Source of the DNA: Diplolepis rosae
Taxonomy: Eukaryota > Arthropoda > Insecta > Hymenoptera > Diplolepididae
Length of the DNA stretch: 64,000 nucleotides
Direction of reading: 5' to 3'
NCBI GenBank assembly: GCA_030998225.1
Contig: JAPYXD010000701.1
Span: 14,988,501-15,052,500, forward strand
Part shown: in pieces, positions 24,247 to 35,373 of the stretch
How positions within the stretch are numbered: position 1 is the first letter of the stretch
How the letters are laid out: each line of letters begins with the position of its first letter
Position numbers and translations under genes: made by a program
Notes under the pieces: model-generated
Told to the model about the DNA's origin: nothing
What the model saw: the letters and a program-made list of their open reading frames with translations, nothing else
Databases searched by the model: none

Positions 24247-25678
24247 ATAATCTCCAACGTGTCCATATGTAAAAAATAAATAATAAAAACTTACATTTTC
24301 TTGCATTTTCCTCATTAAATTAGAATTTACGTTAAAAATTGATTTAGCGTGTTAAGCATTTTATCTTAGTAGCGGAGTTGACACATTTATTGTTACGTGG
24401 CTGAGATCGAATTCACGGCGGGAAGAAACGAATTTCTGTTGTAAATGTGCCGATAGCTTTATTACTCTTCGAAGTGTTTTCACCCTATTTTGCGTTTCCC
24501 TTTTTATCTTTTGCTTTGGCCCCTTTTTGGTTCACAAACCTCGTCGCGAAATTTGTTAGCAGAACATCTGGAAACATTCCAATAGATCCTACCACGTAAT
24601 AGCAGTAGGACATAATTACACATAATTTACAATAATTGCTTTCGCGCGTTTACATAACATATGGTCAGAGTGATAGCAGCTCTGGATTATTATTGTTTGA
24701 ATGGGACGTTTTTTTACAGAGCAATAAGTCAATTAATGTTACTTATCTAGCAAAGCATTAGATTCACCTTGTTTGACGAAATTCGTACGAAAAAGTCGTC
24801 AATTCTTTTTATAAATTGAGAATTTTTGATGTTTGGTCGATCGCTTTCTAATTTCAATTGTTTCACAAAGATAATTTCAATTTATAATAATTTATTTTAG
24901 ATTGATGGAACACAGAGAAATGTATTAGTAAGGAAATTCTAAAGCAAGAATATAAATGACTGTTAACATTTTCTTTGGGAATTTTCACTAAAATTGATGA
25001 AATTCTAATTTTGAAAAATTCTTGAAATTTTCATATTTTGTAGGAAAAATCCCCAAAACCCAATGTGTATTAAAAGATATCTTTTTACAAATTCCAAAGA
25101 AATAGTCAATTTTTGAGTCGAAAGAACAATTATTCCAAAATAGAATCATAAAAGCTGGCTTTTGATGCGTGTAATTGCGATTTTTCCACATAATCCTGGA
25201 TGTGGACATTATTAAATCTTGCAAAATGCAATTAAAAAGCCTTTCAGAATGAATGTTTATTTCATCAGCACAAACGAGTTTTCTCTGCTCAAAGTGAATT
25301 TCTAAAATACCTTTCCATTTGTAGGGTTTTTGATTATTCGTTATCCATACCAATCAATTTCTATCTTTGAAGTATATAATTACTTTTTATCATCAACCCA
25401 TCCATAGGAATGATTCCTATCCTCCAAATACCAAGACTAATAGATTTTTATCTCTTTCAGAGTATATCACCATATTTAAATTTTTCCGCCCTATTATTCT
25501 ATCCATGTCTATCCTCTGTGTAATTATTTCAATTAATTTTTGTGTCTTTTATAACCCTGATGGAAGTAAAGAGATAAAAATCCTATCACATTTAATCGCT
25601 TTCTACTTCTTAGATAGAAAGAGATAAGGAAAATTTGTCCTTTTTCTATTCATCTCTATCTCTTTCTATCTCTTTTTC
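24247..25678. other. Intronic sequence, no gene recognised
   Basis: From about 25360 it becomes CT-rich on the + strand, grading into the tandem array that follows. A 121-codon minus-strand open frame at 24988-25353 is AT-rich and shows no recognisable motif or splice context; I do not regard it as a gene. Confidence 0.4.
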
Positions 25679-26345
25679 AATTCGAATTGACGCCTATCTC
25701 TTTTGCAATCCGAATTCACGCCTATTTATTTCAATGCCATTTTCTTTATCTCTGTCTATTCTTCATATATCCACCTAAATTTGTTTCTATCTCTTATCTA
25801 TCCACCTCTATTTCTTTAAACAACTTTGTCAATCCAAATTGATGCCTATCTCTTTCTATCTCTTTTTCAATCTGAATTCACGCCTATCTCTTTCAATGCC
25901 ATTTTCTTTATCTCTGTCTATTCTTCATGTATCCACCTACATTTGTTTCTATCTCTTATCTATCCACCTCTATTTCTTTAAACAACTTTGTCAATTCACA
26001 TTGATGCCTATCTCTTTCTATCTCTTTTTCAATCTGAATTCACGCCTATCTCTTTCAATGCCATTTTCTTTATCTCCGTCTATTCTTCATGTATCCACCT
26101 AAATTTGTTTCTATCTCTTATCTATCCACCTCTATTTCTTTAAACAACTTTGTCAATTCACATTGATGCCTATCTCTTTCTATCTCTTTTTCAATATGAA
26201 TTCACGCCTATCTCTTTCAATGCCATTTTCTTTATCTCTGTCTATTCTTCATATATCCACCTACATTTGTTTCTATCTCTTATCTATCCACCTCTATTTC
26301 TTTAAACAACTTTGTCAATCCAGATTGATGCCTATCTCTTTCAAA
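25679..26345 (+). repeat. CT-rich tandem repeat, 162-bp period, ~4 copies
   Basis: The motif GATGCCTATCTCTTTC starts at 25841, 26003, 26165 and 26327, exactly 162 bp apart. A preceding unit near 25689 is about 10 bp shorter. Each unit contains CACGCCTATCTCTTTCAATG, TTTATCTCTGTCTATTCTTC and CCACCTCTATTTCTTTAAAC. Since 162 is a multiple of three, a reading frame stays open through several units, giving spurious repeated ORFs. Diverged CT-rich sequence continues to about 26560. Confidence 0.9.
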
Positions 26346-26565
26346 CCCATTTTCTTTATATCGGCCTGATCCTCATCTATCCACTTGTACTTATTTTTAT
26401 TTCTTTTCTATCCACCACTATCTCTTTCTATCTCTTGTTTATCCAAATTTACATATATCTCTTTCAATCCCCTTTTCCTAATCTCAGCCTATTACTCGTA
26501 TATTGACTTATATCTTTTTCTATCATTTTTTCCATTTCAAATTTCAAATTCACATACTGCATCAT

Positions 26566-28511
26566 CCCGTGTAGAAATTTTGATAGGGGTCTAGTGGGGC
26601 CCCGACGAGTTTGCCCTATCTCTAGTCGGGATCTAGCGTTGAAAACTAGTCAGGGCTTCGTCGGTAACGTAACGCTTTTTTCGAGGTGGGCCCTACTAGA
26701 CTTTCTAGTAGGGGTTTAGTGAGGTCAGCCCTTACACTTCCCCACCTACAAAAAAGGACACCATTAGGGCCCTATTGGACCTACGCATTGAATTTAAGGG
26801 TATATATTAGCAGAGTCACGTGAACAATTTTGTTCAGGTATCTCACTGAGAAAATAATAAATAAAAACGATTTTCCAGACTGAGAGAAAAAGTACAGGGG
26901 AAATTCGAGTTACGACTCTAATATTTACCACTTTTAACGGCAACGGAGGGATATTCCCTTGGAAGGTTAATTTTAACTGTTTTCACAGTAAAAAATCTGT
27001 TTTCAAGCTAGGAAATTGTTTTCTGAGTAAATTGACAGTACTTTTTCATTACACGTACACTGAAAAAAAAATCTCAGTAAATTTGACTACTTTTTAACTT
27101 ACTTTCCGTAGTTTGTAAAGGCCCCAGTGTTTTTTTTTAAGTTAAGTGAACTGCAGGAACATAGGTAATCAAATAAGAGCAGTAGTTGAATCGATGAATA
27201 TTCTTAGTACATTTCAAAACTTTATTTACTTTCAAGCAGTCTTTAACTTAATATTTTTATATACACACTTGCCTACAAACACACACCTCCCTCTACACTA
27301 CACAAACGCTTGTTCAGGTGGTATTAAAAATTATTCTTAACGCTGTGGGTTCGAACCCTCTCTACCTATGATTAACGCATTACTAACCTAACGACTAAGC
27401 CTCTCGGCTGCGCACGCTTGGAATACAAGAATGAAAATAGCATTTATAACCTGCAACTACTGCAGGGCCGTGTAAGAAGTATATGGGCCCCGTGTAATCG
27501 GGAATTTTTAAATTTTATGCCAATTTATGATTCTGATTGAAATTTTTAATTATTAAATCGATTTTCTATAAAATGAAATATTTTTGAAATAAACAGATCA
27601 AATTTTTGAATTAAAGAACATTACATAATAAAAAGATTTATATACATTTTAGAAGTATTAATTTTTATTATTGTATATTACTGATACTTTATACAAGTTA
27701 TGATTCCTTTCATTTTTGTTGTCAAGAGTAAAATCAACGTATGTTCAGAATCTAAAAAATTTGAGTTTTTTCAATTCCAAAAATATGATGAAACTTTTGA
27801 ATCAAGAAAATTATCGCATAACAAAATTATGCATTAAAGTTCGCAATAAGTAATTCCAACTGATGAAGTACTATTAAAAAATAGTACACTTATTTACTTA
27901 TCAATAGTTTGTTTTTCTAACTACTCTTATGTATTAACTTCTACCGCTTATGTTTATTATGAAAGCTTCAATTGATTTTACTATTTACCCCATGTTAATT
28001 GAACTACATGTTTAGTTATTGCTATTACCTCGACACAATAAGATACACACACATACACGCACGTGCTCGCATATAATTATTATAATTACATGCGAATTCA
28101 AGTTAAAATTATGAAAAAGTTTTCTTAAATGTTGTTGCTTCCTCTTAAGTATTGATCTTATCCAAGACCGTGTTCAGAAAATCTCCATTTTTCTCAGATA
28201 AGATCAAATTTTAATGAGAATAAAGAATAAAGGTTATGTTGTATCTACTGGACCTAACCTTAACCACAAATATTACAAATAGGGATTCTCTAGTCGGGGC
28301 CCCGCCAGATACAAATAGATTTTCCATACTTAAGCGAAACAAGGAATTCCTCACTAGAACCTGACAGGGCCCCTATCAGTTTTTTCTGGACTAGAAATAC
28401 TAATCAGGTGCTAACAGGGCCCCTACCAGTTTCTTAGATGAGGAAATTCTAGTCCGGGCCCCACTAGAACCCAACTTGAAATAAGGAAAGATAGGGCAAT
28501 TTCTACACGGG
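26566..28511. mobile_element. 1.95-kb element with CCCGTGTAGAAATT ends
   Basis: Left end CCCGTGTAGAAATTTTG; the reverse complement of the right end is CCCGTGTAGAAATTGCC. Subterminal zones on both sides (26590-26770 and 28265-28470) are packed with CTAGT-x-GGGCCCC-type palindromes in opposite orientation. The middle is AT-rich with no transposase. AT flanks both ends, but this could be part of the terminal repeat. Confidence 0.6.
27340..27425 (-). repeat. tRNA-like sequence (SINE head or tRNA pseudogene)
   Basis: On the minus strand, GCAGCCGAGAGGCTTAGTCG resembles a Ser/Leu-type A box and GAGGGTTCGAACCC is a perfect B box. They are spaced as in a tRNA with a longish variable region. The acceptor stem does not pair convincingly, so it is not called as a functional tRNA. 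It lies inside the 26566-28511 element. Confidence 0.4.
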
Positions 28512-29230
28512 ATTGATTACAAATAATGACTTTTATTTATCGAATAGAAAGGAGATAGAAAATTACACCGCAAATATACAAATATACAAATATACTATCC
28601 GTAGTCTAATCATTTCAATCTTTATCTACTTCTTGAAATATAATTTTCATTCCTATATGTTTTACAATCTACTACTACCACGCTTTTCATTTTTAACTCC
28701 AATTTTGCTATTGATTGGAATATAATGGTCGAAGGATAGATTCCAATATAAAGATCGAAATGGATAGAAAGGTAGACGTTTTACTAGATTTCAAAGAGGA
28801 ATAGAAAATGAATAGAAAACGATTGATATAGATAGGATTTTAAAAATTTGAAAAAACGCAGACTTGATTTCGAAAGAGATAAAAAAGGGTTGAAATTGAT
28901 TAGGGAAATAATATTTCTGTTGGGTTTGAGATAGAAAAAGATAAATATTCCCAAGTATGTATAACTTACACAAGCCTAGGTTTCGGATAAGATAGATAGT
29001 ATTTAATTCAGTTGTCGTGCAAATATAGCAAATTTTACTATAATTTTTACTAAACTTTCATACCATTCTTCTAAAATTTAGTGTTATTACTGAAGGAAAT
29101 TTTCAGAGTGATACGCTTGTCCCTAAATTGTGAAATACTCAAATAAAAATTCATATGAAAAGTTTTTCCATATAGAAAAACTTTTTTTCCAGACTTGATT
29201 TTTGGCACAGCACGAAGGAAAGTGGATATT
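28512..29230. other. AG-rich intronic stretch
   Basis: Many GATAGAAA / AGAGATAGAAA motifs, the complement of the CT-rich tract at 25360-26560. The two tracts flank the 26566-28511 element in opposite strand sense. No gene found. At about 29170-29215 GAAAAACTTTTTTTCC and GATTTTTGGCAC recall the arm of the fold-back element at 9454. Confidence 0.4.
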
Positions 29231-29441
29231 CTCAAATCTAAATGAGTCAAATTTTCACTGATTGAATCAGTGATTTGCCTTTCATCAGTGGAAAAAATAT
29301 TTTTCACTGTCAAATCAGTCAATTTTCACTGAAATAATCGGTGAAATTTGTCTGATTTACAGTAATCTCGTTTTAGCTATTCGAATCAGTCAAATTTCAC
29401 TGATAATCAGTAGATTTTGACTGATTCAAATTTAGAGAGTT
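29229..29441. mobile_element. ATCAGTGA-repeat TIR element, 209 bp, TT flanks
   Basis: Element 29231-29439. The right end TTCAAATTTAGAGAG is intact; the left end CTCAAATCTAAATGAGTC is worn. Flanks are TT on both sides. The body has the usual ATCAGTGAAA / TTTCACTGAT units. Confidence 0.72.
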
Positions 29442-29447
29442 GAAAAG

Positions 29448-29644
29448 TACACGGAGAAAAATGGAGATCAGAGAAATATGGGTGATTACTGGAAAATAGG
29501 AAAAATTATTAGATGACAGAAGAGAGTGTTACACTGTTTGGGAATCAGTCTTGTGCTGTCAAATACTCTCTTCTCTTTTATAGTAATCATTCTTAATTCT
29601 CAGTAATCGTTCGTATTCTCCTGATCTCCATTTTTCTCCGTGTA
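29448..29644. mobile_element. CACGGAG-ended palindromic MITE, 193 bp, TA duplication
   Basis: Element 29450-29642, same length and ends as 7298-7490 (CACGGAGAAAAATGGAGATC / GATCTCCATTTTTCTCCGTG). TA on both sides here, TT at the other copy. Confidence 0.85.
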
Positions 29645-29737
29645 GATACTCAAATAGAAGATATTCATCTAAAATATCTAGATATTGAGACACAGTCTTT
29701 GAAAAAAAATTTCAATATATAAGATTTTGTCGAGAAA

Positions 29738-29981
29738 TAGGGAAGATCGGAGTGGAACGGGACACACGGGGTAAGATGGGACGGTAAATTTTCACGTAAA
29801 TTATCTGTGTTTTAAGATTTATCTTTTTGGAAACGGGTAGAAAAAAATGATCTTGCGAATCTCAAGAGATGTAAAAAGTGTATAATATAATAAAAAGAAT
29901 AATGTCAAAATACACATAATTTACGTGAAAATTTACCATCCCGTCTTACCCCGGTGTCCCATTCCACCCCGCTCTACCCTA
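29738..29981. mobile_element. TA-flanked MITE, 240 bp, ~70-bp TIR
   Basis: Element 29740-29979. Left: GGGAAGATCGGAGTGGAACG, then GGGACAC, CGGGGTAAGATGGGACGG, TAAATTTTCACGTAAATTAT. The right end is the inverted counterpart (CCATCCCGTCTTACCCCGG, GTCCCATTCCACCCCGCTC). TA on both sides, mariner/Tc1-like target. No ORF. Confidence 0.8.
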
Positions 29982-30514
29982 ACACTTAATATTCAAGTTC
30001 AATATTTGAGATATTAAAGCATAAAGTGCTTCTAAGATTCACATTCTCGCAGCATGCTAGAAAGATTCATTTTGCAATTTTATTTAAAGTTTCCTTAAAT
30101 TATAATAAGATCTTATATTTATATATAATATAAGTGATCTGGCCTTTAACTTGAGACGCACACGGAGAAAAATGGATATTGAAAAATAGATGTTCAAATA
30201 GAAGATATTCATCCATAATTAATTAATTAGTTCAAATTAATTAGTTAAGTTTGAAAGAATTCATCCATAATATCTAGATATTGATATACAGATATTTAAT
30301 ATTTTTTTTCAATATATGTATAAGATTTTGTAAAACATATGAGTTATATGTTTATACTGAATGTCGTTTATAGCCGTAAATAAAATCTAACTTTAGTGTT
30401 ATCCAATTACCGTTAAGTACTCATGTATAAACACCATAATAGTAAAACATAATAACGGAAACGATGTATTGTATAGATCTACTAAATACTTATGTGCATC
30501 GCAAAATATAATTT

Positions 30515-30705
30515 GAATTTTTCAGGGCCGTGAAGTGACAATCCGGACCTTGGGGGGGGGGGGGGGGATTCATCAGGCCAATACTAATACTTATATACTG
30601 GGCTAACCGCAAAATTTTCAGGTTAGAAAACGTTCCGGGCTCCGCTAAAATCTGCAGTCCCGGGGGGGGGGAGATCCCCCCCTCTCCGCAGGCCAAGGAA
30701 TTTCT
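30515..30705 (+). mobile_element. hAT-like MITE, 175 bp, 8-bp duplication (7/8)
   Basis: Element 30523-30697 starts CAGGGCCGTG and contains a G run, TTCATCAGGCCAATACTAAT and GGGCTAACCGCAAAATTTTC. Flanks GAATTTTT and GAATTTCT differ at one base. The empty site is in unit 2 (32210-32225). CAGGG termini with 8-bp duplication are typical of hAT elements. Confidence 0.82.
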
Positions 30706-30934
30706 CCTAAAAACTGAATATGTTTTTATTCTATAACTTAAAATTGACCACAACCTACCTTTTCAGTATCCCTGATATTGAATTTAAATATCTGGGATAT
30801 TCAACTTTAGTATGTCAGACGTTCAAGTTTACCGACGACGATATTCAGGAGTTCAGTATCTAGAATACTTATTTTTAATATCCGAGATAATCAAGCTGAA
30901 TATCTCAAAAACTAATGGTTAATATCTGTTTTTC

Positions 30935-31126
30935 AATATCTGCAAGCCCGCGGAGAGGGGGGGGGGGTCCCCCGGGACTGCAGTTTTTAGGGGAGCCCGG
31001 AACGTTTTCTAACCTGAAAATTTTGCGGTTAGCCCAGTATATAAGTATTAGTATTGGCCTGATGAATCCCCCCCCCCCCCAAACCCTCCCAAGCCCAGAT
31101 TTTCTCTCCACGGCCCTGAATATCTG
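30935..31126 (-). mobile_element. hAT-like MITE, 176 bp, perfect 8-bp duplication
   Basis: Element 30943-31118, the inverted partner of 30523-30697. Flanked by AATATCTG at 30935-30942 and 31119-31126. The uninterrupted site is in unit 2 near 33235 (TTTCAATACCTGCAG). Ends CAAGCCCGCGGAGAG and CTCTCCACGGCCCTG. The two copies lie in opposite orientation 245 bp apart. Confidence 0.88.
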
Positions 31127-31154
31127 CAGTTAATAAAGTAGAATATCTAGATGT

Positions 31155-32105
31155 TTCCCGGTAAGAAGGTATGGATTAAATTGAATTTAAAGTAGTTTGA
31201 ATATGGGCGATTTTTCAACTCTTTTAATCCAAAGCAATACCGTTTTTGAACGTAAAAACTTCATTTTATTTTAGCGATCTACATTTGTGCTCGTTTTAAT
31301 CCGTTGAATCCTGCGACGAAGAATGAATACGTTTTCATTCTGACAAGGGTGAAAGATTTGAAGTCAAGTTGATTCTGATTAATCTCGTAAAGAAACTTAC
31401 AGTATTAAAGACATTTTAATTCGTTTTTATAAGTCAAAATGTGAAAGAAATTAATTGAATTTAATTACGTAGGATAACCTAAGAAGTTGAAGGTATTTTA
31501 ATTTCATCCTGTGAGTGGATGTGAGGAACAAATTAATTCTGTTGTTTCTCGTCTAAAATTGAAGTCAATTTAATTCGTTTTGACCACTGTAATGGTAGGA
31601 GTTTGAATTCTAATTAATTATTTTGCAAATTTTTTCTAAATAATTTAGATAAATTCCTTTTAAAAATCCAATAGAGAAATAATAAATATGAAATTAATAT
31701 ATCTTAAATACATTTGTCAAATAATACAATGTACGTTATGTTCACTAAATATGATAACAATGAAAGTGAGAAACTTTCGTAAAAATTAAATGCACATTGA
31801 TTTTATCAATTCAAAATTATACATAGTTGAGAATAAATTCAATTCATAAATTAAAATGACGTGTAAACTTAAAATGAATAAGTAAACTTTTTTATTTTTT
31901 TTTTCGGACTAAATCTGTTCAATTCCATTCCATTAAAGCGGTACTTTTGACTACGTTTTAATCCCGATTCTGTAGGTGGATTCATTTCAATCCGTTTCCC
32001 TTACTTCTTTAATACTCTTCTGGATTGAAAGGTAATTTTCGAAAATGGCATTGAATTGAATAGAAACATTTCTATCTAATTTAATCCATACCTTCTTACC
32101 GGGTT
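31155..32105. mobile_element. 947-bp TIR element with TT duplication
   Basis: Element 31157-32103, ends CCCGGTAAGAAGGTATGGAT / ATCCATACCTTCTTACCGGG as inverted repeats, continuing as TAAATT/AATTTA. TT on both sides; unit 2 reads GATGTTTGTCGC with one TT at the site. Interior AT-rich, with TTTTAATCC / GGATTAAAA motifs on both strands, no transposase. Superfamily unclear. Confidence 0.82.
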
Positions 32106-32296
32106 GTCATATAGCTGAATGTTACTGACATTGTGCCTCAATATCTATATATTATGGGTCAATATCCATTTTTCTCCATGTACTTATGTGTATCATAAAA
32201 AATAATTTGACTTTTTGCTAAAAACAGAATATGTTTTTATTTTATAACCTTTAAAATCGACTATAACTTATCTTTTCAGTATCCCTGATATTGAAG

Positions 32297-33082
32297 TTAA
32301 GGTAGTTTTCATCCACGAAAACTAGACCTCAGGCAAAAATAGATAATTTTGCTTTCAAGAATAGCAATATTATTATTGAAGGGCTATTTTGAAAGAGAAA
32401 AGATTATTTTACATGAAAAAAATTTGAAACACAAAAAAATACTTTTATTAATAAATTTTATTTTTGACACAATTTTTTTTCCTGATCGCTTTTTACCAAA
32501 TTTAAAAAAATTATGCGATTCTAATAAAGCATGAATCATTTTTTCAAAGAAAAGATTTCCCACAACTTCACCGTTTCTGATTTTTAAAAATAAATTCTTT
32601 AATGGCTGAAACCATTAAAAAAATATTTTCCAAAACGAAATTTTTATAAACAAATTGCTGCATTTGTTAATAATTTATTCATTTTCGAAAATTGGAAATG
32701 GTTAAATTGTAGGGAATCTTGTTCTTGAAAAATGGGATTTGTAATTTATTAAAATCGCATAATTTTTTAAAATTTGGTGAGAAGCGATAAGAAAAAAAGT
32801 TGGGGCAAAAATAAAATTTATTAATAAAATTATTTTTAAATATTAAAGAATTTTGAAAATCTTTCTGTGGAAAAAAAGGCGCTTTCGACTGCGCTGGGAT
32901 TCGAGCCCAGGTCTTTCGATTGCCGGTCGACTGCTCTTGAATATTATTTTTCTGTACTTAAAATTTTTTTCATGGAAATTAATCTTTTCTCTTCCAAAAT
33001 AGCCCTTCAATAATAATTTTGCTATTCTTGAAAGCAAAATTATCTATTTTTGCCTGAGGTCTACTTTTTGTGGATCAACTAT
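32297..33082. mobile_element. Fold-back element with a SINE in its right arm
   Basis: TTAA 32297-32300 then GGTAGTTTTCATCCACGAAA; right end TTTTTGTGGATCAACTA. Arms share TCAGGCAAAAATAGATAATT, GCTTTCAAGAATAGCAATAT, GGGCTATTTTGAAAGAG and AATTGGAAATGGTTAA, in inverted order. The right TTAA has decayed to TTTC. The same family is seen at 35374 and as fragments at 11846 and 39421. Confidence 0.8.
32829..32951 (-). mobile_element. Truncated tRNA-derived SINE, 105 bp, 9-bp duplication
   Basis: Element 32838-32942, flanked by ATTATTTTT on both sides (32829-32837, 32943-32951). The left arm of the host fold-back shows the uninterrupted sequence. On the minus strand it contains the B box TGGGCTCGAATCCCA and the tail AGATTTTCAAAATTCTTTAA shared with 39731-39888. 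The 5' part of the head is missing. Confidence 0.78.
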
Positions 33083-33472
33083 TTCAAATATCTGGGATAT
33101 TCAACTTTAGTATCTCAGACATTCAAGTTTACCGACGAGGATATTCAGGAGTTTAATATCTTGAATACTTATTCTTAATATCTGAGATAATCAAGCTTAA
33201 CATCTCAAATACTAATGGTTAATATCTATTTTTCAATACCTGCAGTTATTAAAGTAGAATATCTAGATGTTTGTCGCATAGCTGAATGTTACTCACATTG
33301 TGCCTCAATATCTATATATTATGGGTCAATATCCATTTTTCTCCGTGAACAATTACCTCGAATGGTTCTAGTAAAAAAGTCGTTTAAGAATGATTTCTAA
33401 GAAAATGATATTATGAAGCATTATTACGTGCGTATTGAAAAATTGTGATAAGATAGAATTGGACGTTTACAG

Positions 33473-33746
33473 ATCGCAATCTCGTTATCTACCTGACTCG
33501 GACGATGCATCTTCCATAGTGTCGGCAGATGCGTCTGCAGATCTGGGATCTCCGTCAGCAGATGGTGAGGAAACGACAGAAAGCGAAACGGTGGAACATG
33601 TGCCACATCCTCATGTACTGGACGCAACCTCACCCCACGGTCCACGAAGATGTCTTCTCTGGGCTTGCAAAGCTTGCAAAAAGAAAACGGTCACGGTTGA
33701 TAGAAGAAAGGCAGCCACTCTCCGTGAAAGAAGACGACTTAGGAAG
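33473..33746 (+). CDS. nau: nautilus / MyoD-family bHLH factor, coding exon 2
   Basis: Residues 76 (last base) to 167. The acceptor TTTACAG/A at 33471-33472 supplies the base that completes Arg 76 from exon 1. An acidic/Ser-rich linker ([19 protein letters not shown]) leads to the Cys-rich block [13 protein letters not shown] at 136-148, the MyoD-family H/C region whose Trp contacts Pbx/Exd partners in known members. The basic region [16 protein letters not shown] fills 152-167, with the myogenic Ala-Thr pair kept; vertebrate members have Met where this has Leu, and Ser before the last Lys where this has Arg. The donor AAG/GTCAGT at 33747 ends the exon in phase 0, cutting between the basic region and helix 1. 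Confidence 0.95.
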
Positions 33747-35062
33747 GTCAGTGCACCTTCCTTTTGTATTGATGTCCTCTTTTATTTACATATTAGTATG
33801 CGTGTTATAATGTAGGGATTTTGTTTTAAATCAAATTTTTTTAAAATCGTGCAGATTTGAAAAAAATGTGCAGTAAATTATTTATAAAAAATAAAGTTTA
33901 ATTCGAATCGAAAAAGCGCAACGTCTTTCGCTCGAGAATGCTATTGTAAAGGTAGAGTCAAAATTTGAAACGAATCCATGCACCCGTTTGTGAATAATCT
34001 TACCGTCACATTTGAAGAAAGCGATTTTAAGAAGAACACGTTTAAAAATTTCATAGCACTTAAATCGTTGAAAACTTATGTTCACCTCTAATCTACGATG
34101 CCTGAACTATACATTTGCGCTTCCAAATTATTTTTGAGACCCTAAAGTATACTTTAAACAGGTAAAAAAAAATCGATTTTTTCAAAATCCTAGAGTGGTG
34201 TTACCCCTTAACCCTTTGTGATCCAATTGGGACATATATGTCCCAGAAGCGCATTCAAAAATCCATAACTCTGCCAAAAATCGAGATATCTTCGTTTTCT
34301 TCGGCATAAGCTAATCACGTTCTTCTCGTTTTTGAAATTTTTGAGCATTCATCAACATTTGTTAACCATAACTCCAAGATGCACCCTGATGTGTTTGAGG
34401 TAATTTTTGTAGTTGTATCACGAATAAATGGAACCGACGACTAAAACCCACTGAAATAAAATACAGAATGTACTGATATCATTTTCAAGACTAATTTGAC
34501 TTTGTGTGAGTCTTCAAGCACCATGACTCCCAAAAACTACTCCTAGAAGCAACCATATTCACAATGAAAAATTTTATTACCATATTCAATTTTGTAGAAG
34601 AAAATATTCGTTTCAGTGTTAGCAACCCTGAAGATAGCGCCTATCGTAATAGGGGCATAAAATTATCGTATTTGAGCAAAAATTATCGTACTTTGAAATT
34701 ATGTTAAAATATTCTTGATGATATGCAGAATATTTTAATTATTTTTATCGTATCTGTATATTGCACGCATTTTTCTGATCATCTCTCGTGTCACGTCACC
34801 CACATGGCGTGAAAATTCGTATATCAATTTTCAAACTTTCATCAATGAAATTTTATCTAGCCAAACGCTCTCGGAAAATAGCCAAAAGAGACACCTTCCG
34901 GAAATATTTCGTGAGTGCACGTAGCGATATAAATTTTCAAACGTTTTCAAACATACTGAATTTCATTTCATTTCTAATTTTTGTTCCATACTCAAAATTA
35001 TCATATATTTGCGTACGATAATGTTACTTGATCATGTGTTGTATGCTGACATGTAATTATCG
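33747..35062. other. nau intron 2, first part, no element recognised
   Basis: AT-rich. No bounded element, RNA gene or exon candidate noticed. Confidence 0.4.
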
Positions 35063-35210
35063 TACTCTCTAACTCTGAATCAGTCAAATTTTCACTGATT
35101 CATCAGTGAAAAAAATATTTTTCACTGTCAAATAACTATTTTTAGCTATTTGAATCAGTCAAATTTCACTGATAATCATTAGATTTTGACTGATTCAAAT
35201 TTAGAGAGTA
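35063..35210. mobile_element. ATCAGTGA-repeat TIR element, 144 bp, internally deleted
   Basis: Element 35065-35208, TA on both sides. Ends CTCTCTAACTCTGAATCAGTC and GACTGATTCAAATTTAGAGAG. The centre is shortened, leaving only a few repeat units. Confidence 0.82.
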
Positions 35211-35373
35211 GTTGTACGATACTTATCGTACGGTTGCTAATACTGATTCGTTTATACATATTGATGATGTATTAGAAGTTTGCATTGTATTACAGCTCTT
35301 GTTACCTACCCTGATGTATGCAAGACACCCCTTACATCAACGGTGGTCAATGAGCGTTTTTTTGTAATATCTC

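Larger units (their letters stand above)
30166..33346. repeat. Composite element with a tandemly duplicated ~378-bp unit
   Basis: Begins CACGGAGAAAAATGGATATTG at about 30168 and ends TCAATATCCATTTTTCTCCGTG at about 33346, an inverted pair. The unit starting TACTTATGTG at 30487 is repeated from 32183. After removing four later insertions the units are about 380 and 376 bp. Unit 1 took two hAT-like MITEs and a 947-bp element; unit 2 took a fold-back element. Each unit serves as the empty site for the other. No coding sequence. Confidence 0.75.

Noticed and set aside
24988..25353. 121-codon minus-strand ORF in nau intron 1
   Set aside because: AT-driven composition, no motif, no supporting splice sites or repeats; chance length is plausible in this base composition.
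25839..26369. Repeated ORFs with FYLFFNLNSRL motifs
   Set aside because: They arise from a 162-bp (54-codon) tandem repeat that happens to lack stops in one frame.
30490..31133. Pro/Gly-rich ORFs in both orientations
   Set aside because: They read through the two hAT-like MITEs and their G/C runs, not through a gene.
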